Source of the DNA: DAOUTW01 sp964523575
GTDB taxonomy: Bacteria; Zixibacteria; MSB-5A5; GN15; JAAZOE01
Length of the DNA: 64,000 nt
Assembly: GCA_964523575.1 (NCBI GenBank)
Contig: CAZGAV010000005.1
Location: forward strand, 40,242-104,241
Direction: 5' to 3'
The notes under the pieces are model-generated. The model saw only the letters and a program-made list of their open reading frames with translations. It did no database searches and had not been told where the DNA came from. Position numbers and translations under genes: made by a program. Shown in pieces: positions 52,427 through 62,322 of the stretch (position 1 is the first letter of the stretch; every line of letters starts with the position of its first letter).

Positions 52427-54121
52427 ATGACATTACTCGCCAGACAACAAATTCATACGGGGATACTGGAAAAGGCATATGCCGCTCAGATTGAGCGCGC
52501 TCAAAAAAATAAAATCATCGATCAGATTATCGCCAGAAACCCGGCAGTCTTTCGGAAGAAACAGCGTATCCATCAGAAAATCATCCTCAACCGGCTGGGC
52601 TGGATCGACGTCATCGACGAGATGCCGGCCGAAATCGAACGCATGGAGAAACTGGTGCGGGCAGTGCGGCAGGACGGCTACCGTCATTTGTTCGTCCTCG
52701 GCATGGGAGGCTCATCGCTTTGCCCGGAGGTCTTCGGAGATATATTCGGCAAGAAAAGCTGGCTCAAAAGCTATACCATAATCGACACCACGGCTCCAAG
52801 CCAGCTGGAACCGATCATAAAATCCACCGATTTCACCAAGGCGTTCTTTATCGTTTCGTCCAAATCGGGCGGCACGATCGAAACCTTGTCGCAGTTCCGA
52901 TATTTCTTCAAGCTGGTCAAGAATCTGCGCCCCCTCAAGGCCGGACAGCACTTCGCCGCCATCACCGATGACGGTTCCGATCTGCAACGCATGGCCCGGC
53001 GCAATCGATTTCGGGAACTTTTTCTCAATCGTTCCGATATCGGCGGCCGTTATTCGGCTCTGTCGTATTTCGGGCTGGTCCCCGGCGCCTTCACTCAACT
53101 GGATCTGGGCGCCCTGTTGAGTTATGCCAACGCGCAATTGAGTCACATGAGGGAGAACGGCAATGGCTGTGACGCTCTCAGGCTGGGGACGCTGATGGGA
53201 ACCGGAGCGGTCAACGGCATCGACAAACTGCGGTTCCGGACGACGCCGGCGCTGGCCCCGTTTATCGCCTGGATCGAACAGCTCGTGGCCGAATCGACCG
53301 GCAAGGAAATGAAAGGGATTGTCCCGATCGAGGGTAATATCGAAGACGGCGCAAAAACCGATGATATCATCGATGTCTATTACCGGGCCAGGGGCGAACG
53401 TCTCGACATGAGTAATGATAAAAATCATCCCTCGGTGAGCATTGAGTTGGAGGATCCTTTCGGCATCGGCGGCGAAATGGTCAAATGGGAAATGGCCACG
53501 GCTGTATCGGCCACAATTCTCGGCGTCAACCCCTTCGATGAGCCGAATGTGGCCGAAAGCAAAAAAAACACGGCGATCATCCTGCATGCCCGACGGGGGC
53601 CGCGCAAGCCTGTCGTCATTACGCCCCTGGCTGAATTCGGGGAGATCGATATTATTGCGGCCGCCGGGATAAAGGGTCTTGAGCGCCGGCGCAATGCCAC
53701 CGCCGAAGAGGTCTGGCGCGGCTTTTTATCGGAAGTCGTTCACCGCGATTACCTGGCGTTTTTATGCTACTGCGAACGAAATGCGAGCGTCGAAAAACAT
53801 CTGGCCGCCCTGCGCCGGCTGGTCGAGCAAAAATACAATATTATCACATTGCGCGGTTATGGTCCCAGATTCCTGCATTCCACCGGACAGTTGTTCAAAG
53901 GTGGCACTCAGGAGGGGCATTTCGTCGTCATGGAACGGGAATATGACACCGACTACGATATCCCGGGACAAAATATCAGCTTCGGGCGTCTGATAAAAGC
54001 TCAGGCACAGGGGGATATCAAAGCTATTCATAAACGAAAGCGGCCGGTGATCAATATCAACCTCCGCATGAATCCCGAAAAAGGTCTCGACAGTCTTGTG
54101 AAACTGATCGAATCGCTTTAG
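52427..54121 (+). CDS. pgi: glucose-6-phosphate isomerase
   Basis: 564 residues. SIS-fold PGI with 'FVLGMGGSSLCPEVFGDIFG', 'FFIVSSKSGGTIET', 'NRSDIGGRYSALSYFGLVPG' and a C-terminal 'GYGPRFLHSTGQLFKGGTQE'. The last motif is typical of the PGI half of transaldolase-PGI fusions, but here it stands alone. It interconverts glucose-6-phosphate and fructose-6-phosphate. AAGGGGG site. With glk downstream it links glucose phosphorylation to glycolysis. Confidence 0.93.
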   Translation: MTLLARQQIHTGILEKAYAAQIERAQKNKIIDQIIARNPAVFRKKQRIHQKIILNRLGWIDVIDEMPAEIERMEKLVRAVRQDGYRHLFVLGMGGSSLCPEVFGDIFGKKSWLKSYTIIDTTAPSQLEPIIKSTDFTKAFFIVSSKSGGTIETLSQFRYFFKLVKNLRPLKAGQHFAAITDDGSDLQRMARRNRFRELFLNRSDIGGRYSALSYFGLVPGAFTQLDLGALLSYANAQLSHMRENGNGCDALRLGTLMGTGAVNGIDKLRFRTTPALAPFIAWIEQLVAESTGKEMKGIVPIEGNIEDGAKTDDIIDVYYRARGERLDMSNDKNHPSVSIELEDPFGIGGEMVKWEMATAVSATILGVNPFDEPNVAESKKNTAIILHARRGPRKPVVITPLAEFGEIDIIAAAGIKGLERRRNATAEEVWRGFLSEVVHRDYLAFLCYCERNASVEKHLAALRRLVEQKYNIITLRGYGPRFLHSTGQLFKGGTQEGHFVVMEREYDTDYDIPGQNISFGRLIKAQAQGDIKAIHKRKRPVININLRMNPEKGLDSLVKLIESL

Positions 54122-54276
54122 GGACACAACCGGAGAAACGCCTTTCGCGGTCGAATCGACCACGAATCCGCGAGATTTCTGCCGCATCATCATAACTGAA
54201 TTATTTCTTTCCGCTTCCCGAATCGACTTTTTTTCAATCCTTCCGTTTCGTATATTCCTTTCGATAAGGGACAATT

Positions 54277-55260
54277 ATGTTTTTGACGGCGGATATCGGC
54301 GGCACCAAATCTATCCTGGCCGTAGCCACATGGCAGGACAGGCGGATTGTTTTATCGTCGATAAAACTGTATCTCAGCCACCAATATGCCTCCCTCGAAT
54401 CGGTAATTGATACCTATTTGGCTGAATTTCCCGAGGTTTTGCCGACGTCCTTATGCGCGGCCGTCGCCGGCCCGGTGATGGATAACCGCTGTTCATTGAC
54501 GAACATCAATATGGAAATCGACGCCGAATCGTTGAAGCGTCGCGAGAGTATCGAGAGAGTAGTCTTGATCAACGATCTGACCGCCGCCGGTTACGGTCTC
54601 GAAGTTCTTCCGGATTCGGGTCTCGAAACTATTCATAACGGCGACGGCGCTAAATCCGGCAACAGGGTGCTGGTTTCGCCCGGCACCGGCCTGGGCGAGT
54701 CGATCATCCATGACATGGCCGATCGTTTCGTGCCTCTGCCTTCCGAAGGAGGTCACGCCGATTTCGCTCCCTTCGACGGAATGACTTTCAGGTTGTGGTC
54801 GTTTATGAGGCGGAACCTGTCACGGGTATCCATCGAAAGCGTTCTCTCCGGTCCCGGTATTTATAATATCTACCGCTTTCTCGCCTCCGAAAACGGTCAG
54901 GAAATTGACGATGAATTAAAACCGGGCCGAACCGACGCTCCCGGGCCGCTCATCGCCCGGCGAGCCATCGAAAAAGCCGAACCACTGGCGCTGGAAACGA
55001 TTTCACTTTTCTTCGATATCCTGGCGGCCGAATCCGGGAATATGGCTTTGAACGCCATGGCCTCTGGAGGCATTTATCTCGGCGGGGGAATCGTGCCCTA
55101 TCTGCTACCGCTTATGGATCGAAAAAGATTCGCAACCGTGCTGGCCGATAAAGGCGTCCATCAACGCCTTCTGGAAAAATTCCCGATCCAGGTTGTCACC
55201 GATACCCGTCTGCCGCTTTACGGTGCGGCTAATTATATAATGTTTTCCGACCGATCCTGA
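54277..55260 (+). CDS. glk: glucokinase
   Basis: 327 residues, E. coli Glk type. ATP-site 'LTADIGGTKSILAVAT', LINDLTAAGYGL (catalytic Asp), VSPGTGLGESII, 'PSEGGHADFAPFDGM' and GGIYLGGGIVPYLLPLM are all visible. Phosphorylates glucose to glucose-6-phosphate, the substrate of the pgi product encoded upstream. AAGGGA site. Confidence 0.95.
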   Translation: MFLTADIGGTKSILAVATWQDRRIVLSSIKLYLSHQYASLESVIDTYLAEFPEVLPTSLCAAVAGPVMDNRCSLTNINMEIDAESLKRRESIERVVLINDLTAAGYGLEVLPDSGLETIHNGDGAKSGNRVLVSPGTGLGESIIHDMADRFVPLPSEGGHADFAPFDGMTFRLWSFMRRNLSRVSIESVLSGPGIYNIYRFLASENGQEIDDELKPGRTDAPGPLIARRAIEKAEPLALETISLFFDILAAESGNMALNAMASGGIYLGGGIVPYLLPLMDRKRFATVLADKGVHQRLLEKFPIQVVTDTRLPLYGAANYIMFSDRS

Positions 55261-55312
55261 TCGGCTCGATATTTTAATTGATTTCCCCGGCTCAATTGTT
55301 CTAAATAAAACG

Positions 55313-56770
55313 ATGCGAAAATATGTCGCCATTTTATTATTCTCGATTTTGTGGCTATCATCGGCCCTGAGCGCCGATGATGCCTATCGCTATCGATTCG
55401 GAATTAATTATGGTCTGGGCAATCTCAGGGCGGCCCAAAAACCGTATTATACCTTTAATCATAGTTGGGGAATTGCGGCCGGGATCAACGGCCGCCGGTC
55501 AACCTTGTCTTTCAGCCTGTTGTTTCAGCAGAATTACAGCGACAGCACGGCTTCGGGACATTTCGGATTCTTCTCCAAAAAGGACCGGGCGACGCTGACC
55601 TTCAAATCGATTCGGGCCGGTTTTGATTATGATTTCTATCTCCTTGAAACCGGCCGGTACCGGCCGATGATCGGAGCCGGGCTGGGGTATATGATCTGGA
55701 AGTTCACCGATCCCGCCGGCGATACCGTGGTGCAGACGGTCGGCCCCAAAGGCAGTCGCACCGATTTCAGCGCCGCCGAGATGTATTTGTCGGGTTCGGC
55801 AGGTCTGGAAATCACCGCCTCCCGCAGGTGGGTGATCGGTTTGAAAACGTCTTTCGACTACCTGACCGGCGTGGGAACATCTTTCAGCGACTCGGTTGAC
55901 GATTCCCGGGGCCGATTGACGATGCGGGCAGGCCTTTCGTTAGTCTATTTATTCGGCGGTGGAAACGAACGCCGACCCTCCGATGAAAACTGGCCTTCCA
56001 ATCCGGCCTGGTCGCAGAAAAAGGAAACCGACCGATCCGGGTCGGGCGAGGGCGATTCCGACGGCGACGGCGTTATAGATCGGGATGATAAATGCCCCGG
56101 CACGCCGGCCGGCGCGGTTGTCGATGAAACCGGGTGTTCATTCGATTCCGATGGCGACGGCGTGCCCGATGGGCTGGACGATTGCCCGCAGACGCCGCGG
56201 GCGGCGGCCGGTTATGTCGATATTTTCGGTTGCCCGATTGATGCCGATTTTGACGGCGTCCCCGATTATCGCGATACCTGTCGCTTCAGCCCGCCCGGTG
56301 TGGCGGTCAATGATCTCGGTTGCCCGCTTGATACCGATGGTGACGGCGTTTATGACGGCCGCGACGATTGCCCTCATACGCCGGCCGGCATCGAGGTCGA
56401 CGACCGGGGCTGTATCGATATTGCCTTCCTCAACGATACCATGCGCATCAATATCGATTATCCGCCGGGGTCGTTCGAAATCGATATGCGCACCCGGGAC
56501 CGCCTCCAGCCGCTGATAAGAAAATTGAAGATTCTGACTGATGTCAAAGTCGGCATTTACGGCTATACCGACAATGTCGGTTCGGCCGAGGCCAACCAGA
56601 GCCTTTCGGAAAAACGGGCCAATCGGATGCGTGACTGGATGGTTTCGGAAGGTATCGCCAAATCGCGCCTGACAGTCGTCGGCAAAGGCGAAACCAATTT
56701 CGTCGCATCCAATCAAACCGCCGAAGGCCGGGCTCTTAACCGGCGTATCGAATTAATTTTTTCGCAGTAA
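55313..56770 (+). CDS. OmpA-family outer-membrane protein with TSP3 repeats
   Basis: 485 residues: signal peptide (about 1-21), beta-barrel of about 180 residues, four thrombospondin type-3-like calcium repeats (DSDGDGVIDRDDKCPGTPAG and kin, about 245-370), and a C-terminal OmpA peptidoglycan-binding domain with 'GYTDNVGSAEANQSLSEKRA' and 'ALNRRIELIFSQ'. It tethers the outer membrane to the wall. Confidence 0.93.
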   Translation: MRKYVAILLFSILWLSSALSADDAYRYRFGINYGLGNLRAAQKPYYTFNHSWGIAAGINGRRSTLSFSLLFQQNYSDSTASGHFGFFSKKDRATLTFKSIRAGFDYDFYLLETGRYRPMIGAGLGYMIWKFTDPAGDTVVQTVGPKGSRTDFSAAEMYLSGSAGLEITASRRWVIGLKTSFDYLTGVGTSFSDSVDDSRGRLTMRAGLSLVYLFGGGNERRPSDENWPSNPAWSQKKETDRSGSGEGDSDGDGVIDRDDKCPGTPAGAVVDETGCSFDSDGDGVPDGLDDCPQTPRAAAGYVDIFGCPIDADFDGVPDYRDTCRFSPPGVAVNDLGCPLDTDGDGVYDGRDDCPHTPAGIEVDDRGCIDIAFLNDTMRINIDYPPGSFEIDMRTRDRLQPLIRKLKILTDVKVGIYGYTDNVGSAEANQSLSEKRANRMRDWMVSEGIAKSRLTVVGKGETNFVASNQTAEGRALNRRIELIFSQ

Positions 56771-56948
56771 ACCGAAACCTTGACGCCTGCCTGTCGGAAA
56801 TTAATTTTGATCGGCCGGCCCTCTCCCCCGCTTCTCAAAAATCGTTTGTATCCGTTGGGAATCGTGTTATACTAATAACGGATATATCAAAAATTACCGA
56901 GTGGAATTTTCTTCCGCACCAGTCTTGCCCCTCCGGAAAGGGATTAGC

Positions 56949-58640
56949 ATGAGGCCGTTTCTTGACCATTTATTGCTTTCGCTGACAATCTGCCTCGTAT
57001 TGGCGGCGGTCGAGGCCAACGCCTATAATGATCTGTTCAACAGCCGCGTCGATTACGCTACCGGCGACAGTCCGCGGGATGTTGTGACAGCCGACTTCGA
57101 TCATGACGGCGATTCGGACCTGGCGGTGGTCAATTTCGGTTCCGTCATCGGTGACGACGACAGCCTGACCATATTCCACAACGATGGCGAGGGTCAGTTT
57201 GAGATGGCGGCCAATTACATCGTGGGGGATGGGCCCCGGGCGCTATGTGTGGGACATTTCGACTCCCCCGTCGATAAGACACAAATTTTCCCCGACCTGG
57301 CCGCCATCAGCACCTGGACGACAGTTGTCTCGGTCATGTTCAATGACGCCGGGAGTGGTTTTCATCCGCCGTCCATGTTCTGGGCCGGTTCACAATTGAC
57401 AGCCATCGCGGCCGCCGATCTCAATGGTGACGGATCGGATGATCTGATTGTCGGCAACGGACTTTCGGGTGATTTCTATATTGAGCTGTGTCTTGGTGAC
57501 GGAAGTTTCATCCAGTATGATCATATTGTAATAAATGACGACATGCGCAAGATCTACACCGCCGATATGGACGGCGACGGCGATCAGGACGTCATTCTCG
57601 TCACGTCCCGTCTTCGGATTTTTAGAAATGATGGTCATGCCAACTTGGAACCGTATGGAGATTATGGAATCACCGGCTATCTGAGCGACGCCTGCATCGC
57701 CGATTTCGATGGCGACGGTGATCCTGATGTGGCCGGAGCCAACTCGGATAATCGAATCCCGGTTTGGTTTAATGAGGGCGGCGGCCTTTTGGCCGACGCG
57801 GTGGTTTTCTCGGCCAGCCAGTGGCCTAATTCCATAGCCGCCTCCGATTTTGATCGAGATGGAGACTATGATTTGGTTGCAGGGGATTTTGTCGAGCATG
57901 TCCTGCTGGTTTTGACCAACGACGGTCAGGGACATTTTGGCACTGAGGGGAAATATGCCACCCCCAACCTTGGACCCACGGATATCTGCGTCGGTGACTT
58001 TGACGGCGACCATGATGATGACGTTGCCGTCGTCAGCAATGCTTCTGATAATATATCGATTTTCTTCAACCGCACCTATAACGCCAGATCGTTGATAATA
58101 CCGGCCATTGCCGACGCGGCCGACGCCTATGGCCCCGATTCCCTGATAGGTGTGCTCTATTTCGGTGATTTCGATAATGGCTATCCGGTAGGCGACATCG
58201 ATCCTCTCTCCATTCTGATCAATGACAGCTTGCGGCCAATATCAATCACTGTCGCCGATGAGGTTCCGGAGATTCCCGGCGATGAGATCAGGATGGAGTT
58301 CGACTTTTACCGGTTCATTCGAGATTACGGCGCGGTCTGGGGCTCGACCCGGCCTTTTTATCGCGTAACCGGCCTGTTCGGGGACGAAACGCCTTTTACC
58401 GCCGGCGGCGAAATTGCGATAAACGGTTTTATGATGGGTGACATCAATTTCGACGGAAGCGTCGATGTCAGCGATCCGGTTTTCTTGATCAATTATCTGT
58501 ACCGCGAAGGTCCGGCGCCGCTGCTCGACGCCATCGCCGATGTCAATTGCGATGACGCCGTCGACGTCAGCGACGTCGTTTACTATATCAACTATATCTT
58601 CAAAGACGGCCCGCTCGTGACCATCTGCCCGGGCGGATAA
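56949..58640 (+). CDS. secreted FG-GAP/VCBS beta-propeller protein with dockerin-like C-terminus
   Basis: 563 residues from the ATG at 56949, where the signal peptide begins (ending VEANAY). Repeats of the FG-GAP/VCBS type with calcium loops ('ADFDHDGDSDLAVVNFG', 'ADMDGDGDQDVILVTSR', 'ADFDGDGDPDVAGANSD', 'GDFDGDHDDDVAVVSNA') predict a seven-bladed propeller. A beta domain and a dockerin-like pair ('GDINFDGSVDVSDPVFLINY', 'ADVNCDDAVDVSDVVYYINY') end the chain. No T9SS domain. Probably surface or extracellular. Confidence 0.9.
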   Translation: MRPFLDHLLLSLTICLVLAAVEANAYNDLFNSRVDYATGDSPRDVVTADFDHDGDSDLAVVNFGSVIGDDDSLTIFHNDGEGQFEMAANYIVGDGPRALCVGHFDSPVDKTQIFPDLAAISTWTTVVSVMFNDAGSGFHPPSMFWAGSQLTAIAAADLNGDGSDDLIVGNGLSGDFYIELCLGDGSFIQYDHIVINDDMRKIYTADMDGDGDQDVILVTSRLRIFRNDGHANLEPYGDYGITGYLSDACIADFDGDGDPDVAGANSDNRIPVWFNEGGGLLADAVVFSASQWPNSIAASDFDRDGDYDLVAGDFVEHVLLVLTNDGQGHFGTEGKYATPNLGPTDICVGDFDGDHDDDVAVVSNASDNISIFFNRTYNARSLIIPAIADAADAYGPDSLIGVLYFGDFDNGYPVGDIDPLSILINDSLRPISITVADEVPEIPGDEIRMEFDFYRFIRDYGAVWGSTRPFYRVTGLFGDETPFTAGGEIAINGFMMGDINFDGSVDVSDPVFLINYLYREGPAPLLDAIADVNCDDAVDVSDVVYYINYIFKDGPLVTICPGG

Positions 58641-58728
58641 TTATTATGCGCGATAATCCCTTAGTCTCACCCGGTCGCGGTTTGCGCGGTCGAGTAGCCA
58701 TCGCACGAATGCCGGCCCATTTTTTATT

Positions 58729-60165
58729 CTATAACTCCAGCCAGGGATAACGTGTCCGTGTCACGCAATAGCTTCCGGTCGAAGGGGTTTCAGTCAATAC
58801 GATATCAAATTCCAGCGGTTCCTGCCCCGACAGATACATCCCGAGGATGCGAATAGTGTAAGCGCCGGGACGAAGTCGGGCAATGGTATAATCGAGATCG
58901 AAAAGGCACAGACAATAGCACCCGCCGTTATCGAGGATTTCATTTTCGGAAATAATCAGCGTCCCGTCGGAGAAATCAGCCAGTTCGGCGTACTCCTCCA
59001 TAGGACAGCAGTTAAAAGCGGCATTCTTATGATGAATTTCCAGCTTCGACTGGCCGTCGTATTCCCAGAATATACAATCCAGATCACGCGAGAGGCTGTC
59101 CGAATCAAGGCCCTTTTCGAAATTTTTGCAAAACTGGAAATCGTCACTCATGGTAACATAGGGCGGGCAGTATGGGGACGGGCCTTCCCGGAAAATATAA
59201 TTAATGATGCACACGGCGTCGCCGATATTGATGGAACCGTCGCCGTTGGCGTCGGCCGCTTCCTCCGGCACGGGCGCCGGACCCTCCTTAAAGACATAAT
59301 TCAGCAGGTAAACACCGTCGGCGATATTGCAGACGCTGTCGCCGCTGGCGTCGCCGCACATATAATCGCAGGCTTCGCCGATACCGTCGCCATCGATATC
59401 CACCTGATCCGGATTATAGATGTGGCGGCAATTATCAATATCGTTACCGACCCCGTCATTGTCCGAATCGGGGACCTCGGCGACATAACACACGTCGGCG
59501 CCGATGAAAAAATTGACATCGGGCGAATATTCGACCCATTGACCAGCCCAGAATGAATGCCGGCCGGTGCCCGACGTGCCGTCGTCGCAGATCACATTCA
59601 CAGCCGCATTCGGCGTGGAACTGCCGGTGGTAAGACCGATATGGAATTCATCACCCCACCAAAAAGTAAGATTGAAGGGGGTTAAATCGGCGGCGACATA
59701 GGCCAGCGTGGTCGGCAGGTCCTGAAAGGGGATTGTAACCCGGGCCAGTTCGTTGTTCGGATAGCCGTCGAGATCGTCCCAGACAATGACATCGAGGTCC
59801 GGTTCCCCGATAAAAGCCTCCGGGTAAACGGCAATCCAGGCCGTGATCAGGGAGCAATAGGGATTGTATCCCGTTCCGGGCGGGATATCGACAGTGAAAC
59901 GCATGTTATAGAAATCATAGAATTCCAGTTCCGGATTACCGGAAGCCATAAAGTAATAATAGGCCGCCTGGCCCGCGTAGTATAAGAAATCGCAGTCGCT
60001 CTTGGCCGAAGGTGGAATCGGAACAGAGGCATAATCATCAAGAGGATGAATCCCGGGCGCTCTCGTGATTAATTCCTGACTGCGACCGCCGGATGGCTCT
60101 GCCGCGGGAACCATAGCCCAGAGAAAAAGGGCAAGAACTCCCGCTAACGATAAAACCTTAAGCAT
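58729..60165 (-). CDS. secreted protein with TSP3 and internal dockerin-like repeats
   Basis: 478 residues. Signal peptide (about 1-22), a beta-sandwich domain of about 200 residues, a TSP3-like stretch (PDSDNDGVGNDIDNC and DIDGDGIGEACD), a dockerin-like pair ('GDASGDSVCNIADGVYLLNY', 'ADANGDGSINIGDAVCIINY') and then an extra Cys-rich C-terminal domain (about 340-478). The dockerin is therefore internal, unlike in the 8633 and 56949 proteins. GGGAGGTG site and a near-consensus promoter. Confidence 0.88.
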   Translation of the reverse strand: MLKVLSLAGVLALFLWAMVPAAEPSGGRSQELITRAPGIHPLDDYASVPIPPSAKSDCDFLYYAGQAAYYYFMASGNPELEFYDFYNMRFTVDIPPGTGYNPYCSLITAWIAVYPEAFIGEPDLDVIVWDDLDGYPNNELARVTIPFQDLPTTLAYVAADLTPFNLTFWWGDEFHIGLTTGSSTPNAAVNVICDDGTSGTGRHSFWAGQWVEYSPDVNFFIGADVCYVAEVPDSDNDGVGNDIDNCRHIYNPDQVDIDGDGIGEACDYMCGDASGDSVCNIADGVYLLNYVFKEGPAPVPEEAADANGDGSINIGDAVCIINYIFREGPSPYCPPYVTMSDDFQFCKNFEKGLDSDSLSRDLDCIFWEYDGQSKLEIHHKNAAFNCCPMEEYAELADFSDGTLIISENEILDNGGCYCLCLFDLDYTIARLRPGAYTIRILGMYLSGQEPLEFDIVLTETPSTGSYCVTRTRYPWLEL

Positions 60166-60200
60166 GAGGCACCTCCCGAAAAGACTGACGTCTCATTATT

Positions 60201-60229
60201 ACTATAATAATTATTGAGTATTTTGTCAA
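60201..60229 (-). promoter_or_regulatory. promoter of the 58729-60165 gene
   Basis: Minus strand TTGACA (60229-60224), 17-base spacer, TATAGT (60206-60201), 36 bases before the ATG. Confidence 0.75.
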
Positions 60230-60398
60230 TATTTTCCCGAAATGACTCACTTGCAGAAAGTTCTCATTCCCTGGAGCGGAAGCCTTCCCTTTGGGGCACG
60301 ATACTCATGACCGATTTCCATTGCCTCCTTGACAACCCGCTTCCGATGATTATAATTGACGCCAAAGGCGCTTCTCGCAATCAGGCCAGTGAGGGAAT

Positions 60399-60872
60399 AT
60401 GGGCGATATCAAAATCATCAAAGCCAAAAGGCAACATGTGCCGGCCGTGCTGGAATTGTGGAAGGATTTCATGGATTTCCACGCCGCCACCGATCCCTTT
60501 TATACGCGCCGGCCGCGGGGCCATCTCGCCTATGAAAAAATGATCCTTAACTCATTCGGCCAACGCAGCAAACAGCTTTTTGTGGCTATGGACGGTGATA
60601 AGGTGGTCGGTTATGCCTATGTGGAAATTTCCAAATACCCCCCGGTTATCCATCACACCCATTACGGTTATATCGGCGACATGTACACCGATCCCGCCTA
60701 CCGCCGGCAAGGATTGGGGAAACTCATGTATGCCGTCGTTGTGGACTGGTTCAGGAAAAAAGGCGTGAAACACATGGAACTGGGCGCGGTGTCATCCAAT
60801 AAAGTCGCGCAATCTTTCTGGCGCAAAATGGGATTTTATGAGCGAATGAAAAGGATGTATCAGCCGCTCTGA
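60399..60872 (+). CDS. GNAT-family N-acetyltransferase
   Basis: 157 residues. 'IIKAKRQHVPAVLELWKDF' (N-terminal GNAT strand-helix), 'YIGDMYTDPAYRRQGLGKLM' (acetyl-CoA pyrophosphate loop RRQGLGK) and 'ELGAVSSNKVAQSFWRKMGF'. Acceptor unknown. GAGGGA lies close to the ATG. Confidence 0.9.
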   Translation: MGDIKIIKAKRQHVPAVLELWKDFMDFHAATDPFYTRRPRGHLAYEKMILNSFGQRSKQLFVAMDGDKVVGYAYVEISKYPPVIHHTHYGYIGDMYTDPAYRRQGLGKLMYAVVVDWFRKKGVKHMELGAVSSNKVAQSFWRKMGFYERMKRMYQPL

Positions 60873-60909
60873 CGCTGTTGATTAATGGTATTCCGGTGAG
60901 AGGTTGGCT

Positions 60910-61026
60910 GTGCTGTATTACATGGCGAACGACGACAGAATTGAAACCGAAAGCGAAAATAAAAAACTTGAACAAGGCGCCCCAGACTCTAAATTACCGG
61001 TGAAGAACGATAGGGCGAAATTATAA
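60910..61026 (+). CDS. possible small hydrophilic protein
   Basis: A 38-codon frame from GTG 60910 (GAGAGG site), or 34 codons from ATG 60922, highly charged ('DDRIETESENKKLEQGAPD'). It ends in TAA directly abutting the AAGGAG site of the next gene, so the two would be co-translated. No homology recognised; weak evidence. Confidence 0.3.
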   Translation: MLYYMANDDRIETESENKKLEQGAPDSKLPVKNDRAKL

Positions 61027-61039
61027 GGAGCCCATATAA

Positions 61040-61435
61040 ATGGCCCAGGGAAAATTCGGAACGGCGATCAATTGTATGGACGGCCGCGTCCAACTGCCGA
61101 TGATCGACTGGATGAAGGATAATTTCGGCGTCGATTATGTCGACATGGTCACCGAACCGGGCGCGGACAAGGTTGTCACCTCGTGCGCCCCCGAGGCGCT
61201 AGACCGCATCATCGAAAAAGTCAGAATCTCGGTCGAGAAACACGGCTCCCGGCACGTCGTCATTACCGGCCACGACGATTGCGCCGGCCATCCTGTCTCC
61301 AAAGAACAGCATATCGAAGATATCAGGAAAGCGATGCAGATCATCAAAGGCTGGAATTTGCCGGTGACCATCTACGGCGTCTGGATCAACAGCGGCTGGC
61401 AGGTGGAACTGATCGACACGATCGAGATGCAATAA
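61040..61435 (+). CDS. minimal beta-carbonic-anhydrase-like protein
   Basis: 131 residues. The zinc site of beta-carbonic anhydrases is recognisable: CxDxR in NCMDGRV (Cys12, Asp14, Arg16) and HxxC in 'VVITGHDDCAGH'. It is far shorter than standard enzymes (about 200 residues) and nearer the small Cab type of methanogens. It could hydrate CO2 or act on a related small substrate. AAGGAG site 9 bases before the ATG. Convergent with prmC. Confidence 0.78.
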   Translation: MAQGKFGTAINCMDGRVQLPMIDWMKDNFGVDYVDMVTEPGADKVVTSCAPEALDRIIEKVRISVEKHGSRHVVITGHDDCAGHPVSKEQHIEDIRKAMQIIKGWNLPVTIYGVWINSGWQVELIDTIEMQ

Positions 61436-61458
61436 CTATTTGGAACCGGATTTCACCG

Positions 61459-62322
61459 TCAAGCGGTTTTGCAGATGACAATCCGGTCGATATCGCTCAA
61501 ATCCTTGATCAATGAAAATTCATCATAATGGCCGTCATTTTTGACGCGGTCGAATATCGCCTGCGACTGATCATATCCGATTTCGAACATCAGATACCCG
61601 GGACGAGCCAGGTATTCCGGCGCGCTGTCCAGCAGGCGATTGATCACATCCAGACCCCGGGAACCGCCCAGAAGGGCCAGTTGGGGATCGGCCTTCACCT
61701 CCGGTTCAACTGTTTCATACTCGGGCTCCGAGATATATGGCGGATTGGAAGTGATGATGTCGAATTTTTCTCCGGCATCAAGCGCCTCAAAAAGGTCCGA
61801 TTTGACAAACCGAATATCGCCGTCCACCTCCAGCCTTTCGGCATTGACGCGGGCGACATTCAGGGCCGCTTCGGAAATATCCACGGCCGTGACATCCAGC
61901 GCTTCATTTTCCAGCTTGGCCGAGATGGCGACGACCCCGGAACCGACGCCGATATCCAGCAGTCGCACCGGATCGGAACGGCAAAACCGGACGGCCCGAA
62001 GAGCCGATTCCAGAAGAAGTTCGGTCTCGGGACAGGGCACCATGACATCCTCGTTGACCACGAATTTACGGCCATAAAACCAGGCGCTGCCCAGAATATA
62101 CTGAAGGGGATAACGGGTGAGGCGTCTTTCAATGATGCGGTCGAATTGATCCAGCAGATCTTTGTCAATCATCGACGGACCGTGCAGATAAAGATGCAAA
62201 CGGTCAAAATCCAGCAGATCGCAGAGAATAAGTTCGGCCTCGACCGGGCCGGCCTCGATACCCACCGCCTGCAGGCGGGCTCCGGCCTCGGCGATCAATT
62301 TGTTAAGGTTGACATTGCCCAT
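61459..62322 (-). CDS. prmC: release factor glutamine methyltransferase
   Basis: 287 residues. N-terminal helical domain, 'PLQYILGSAWFYGRKFVVNE', 'VPCPETELLLESAL', SAM site LLDIGVGSGVVAIS and the catalytic NPPYI (in IITSNPPYISEPEYE). PrmC methylates the Gln of the GGQ loop of release factors. The ATG at 62322 shares a base with the stop of the upstream Tat-peptide gene (TGATG), which fixes the start. prfA is not adjacent, unlike the usual arrangement. Confidence 0.95.
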   Translation of the reverse strand: MGNVNLNKLIAEAGARLQAVGIEAGPVEAELILCDLLDFDRLHLYLHGPSMIDKDLLDQFDRIIERRLTRYPLQYILGSAWFYGRKFVVNEDVMVPCPETELLLESALRAVRFCRSDPVRLLDIGVGSGVVAISAKLENEALDVTAVDISEAALNVARVNAERLEVDGDIRFVKSDLFEALDAGEKFDIITSNPPYISEPEYETVEPEVKADPQLALLGGSRGLDVINRLLDSAPEYLARPGYLMFEIGYDQSQAIFDRVKNDGHYDEFSLIKDLSDIDRIVICKTA

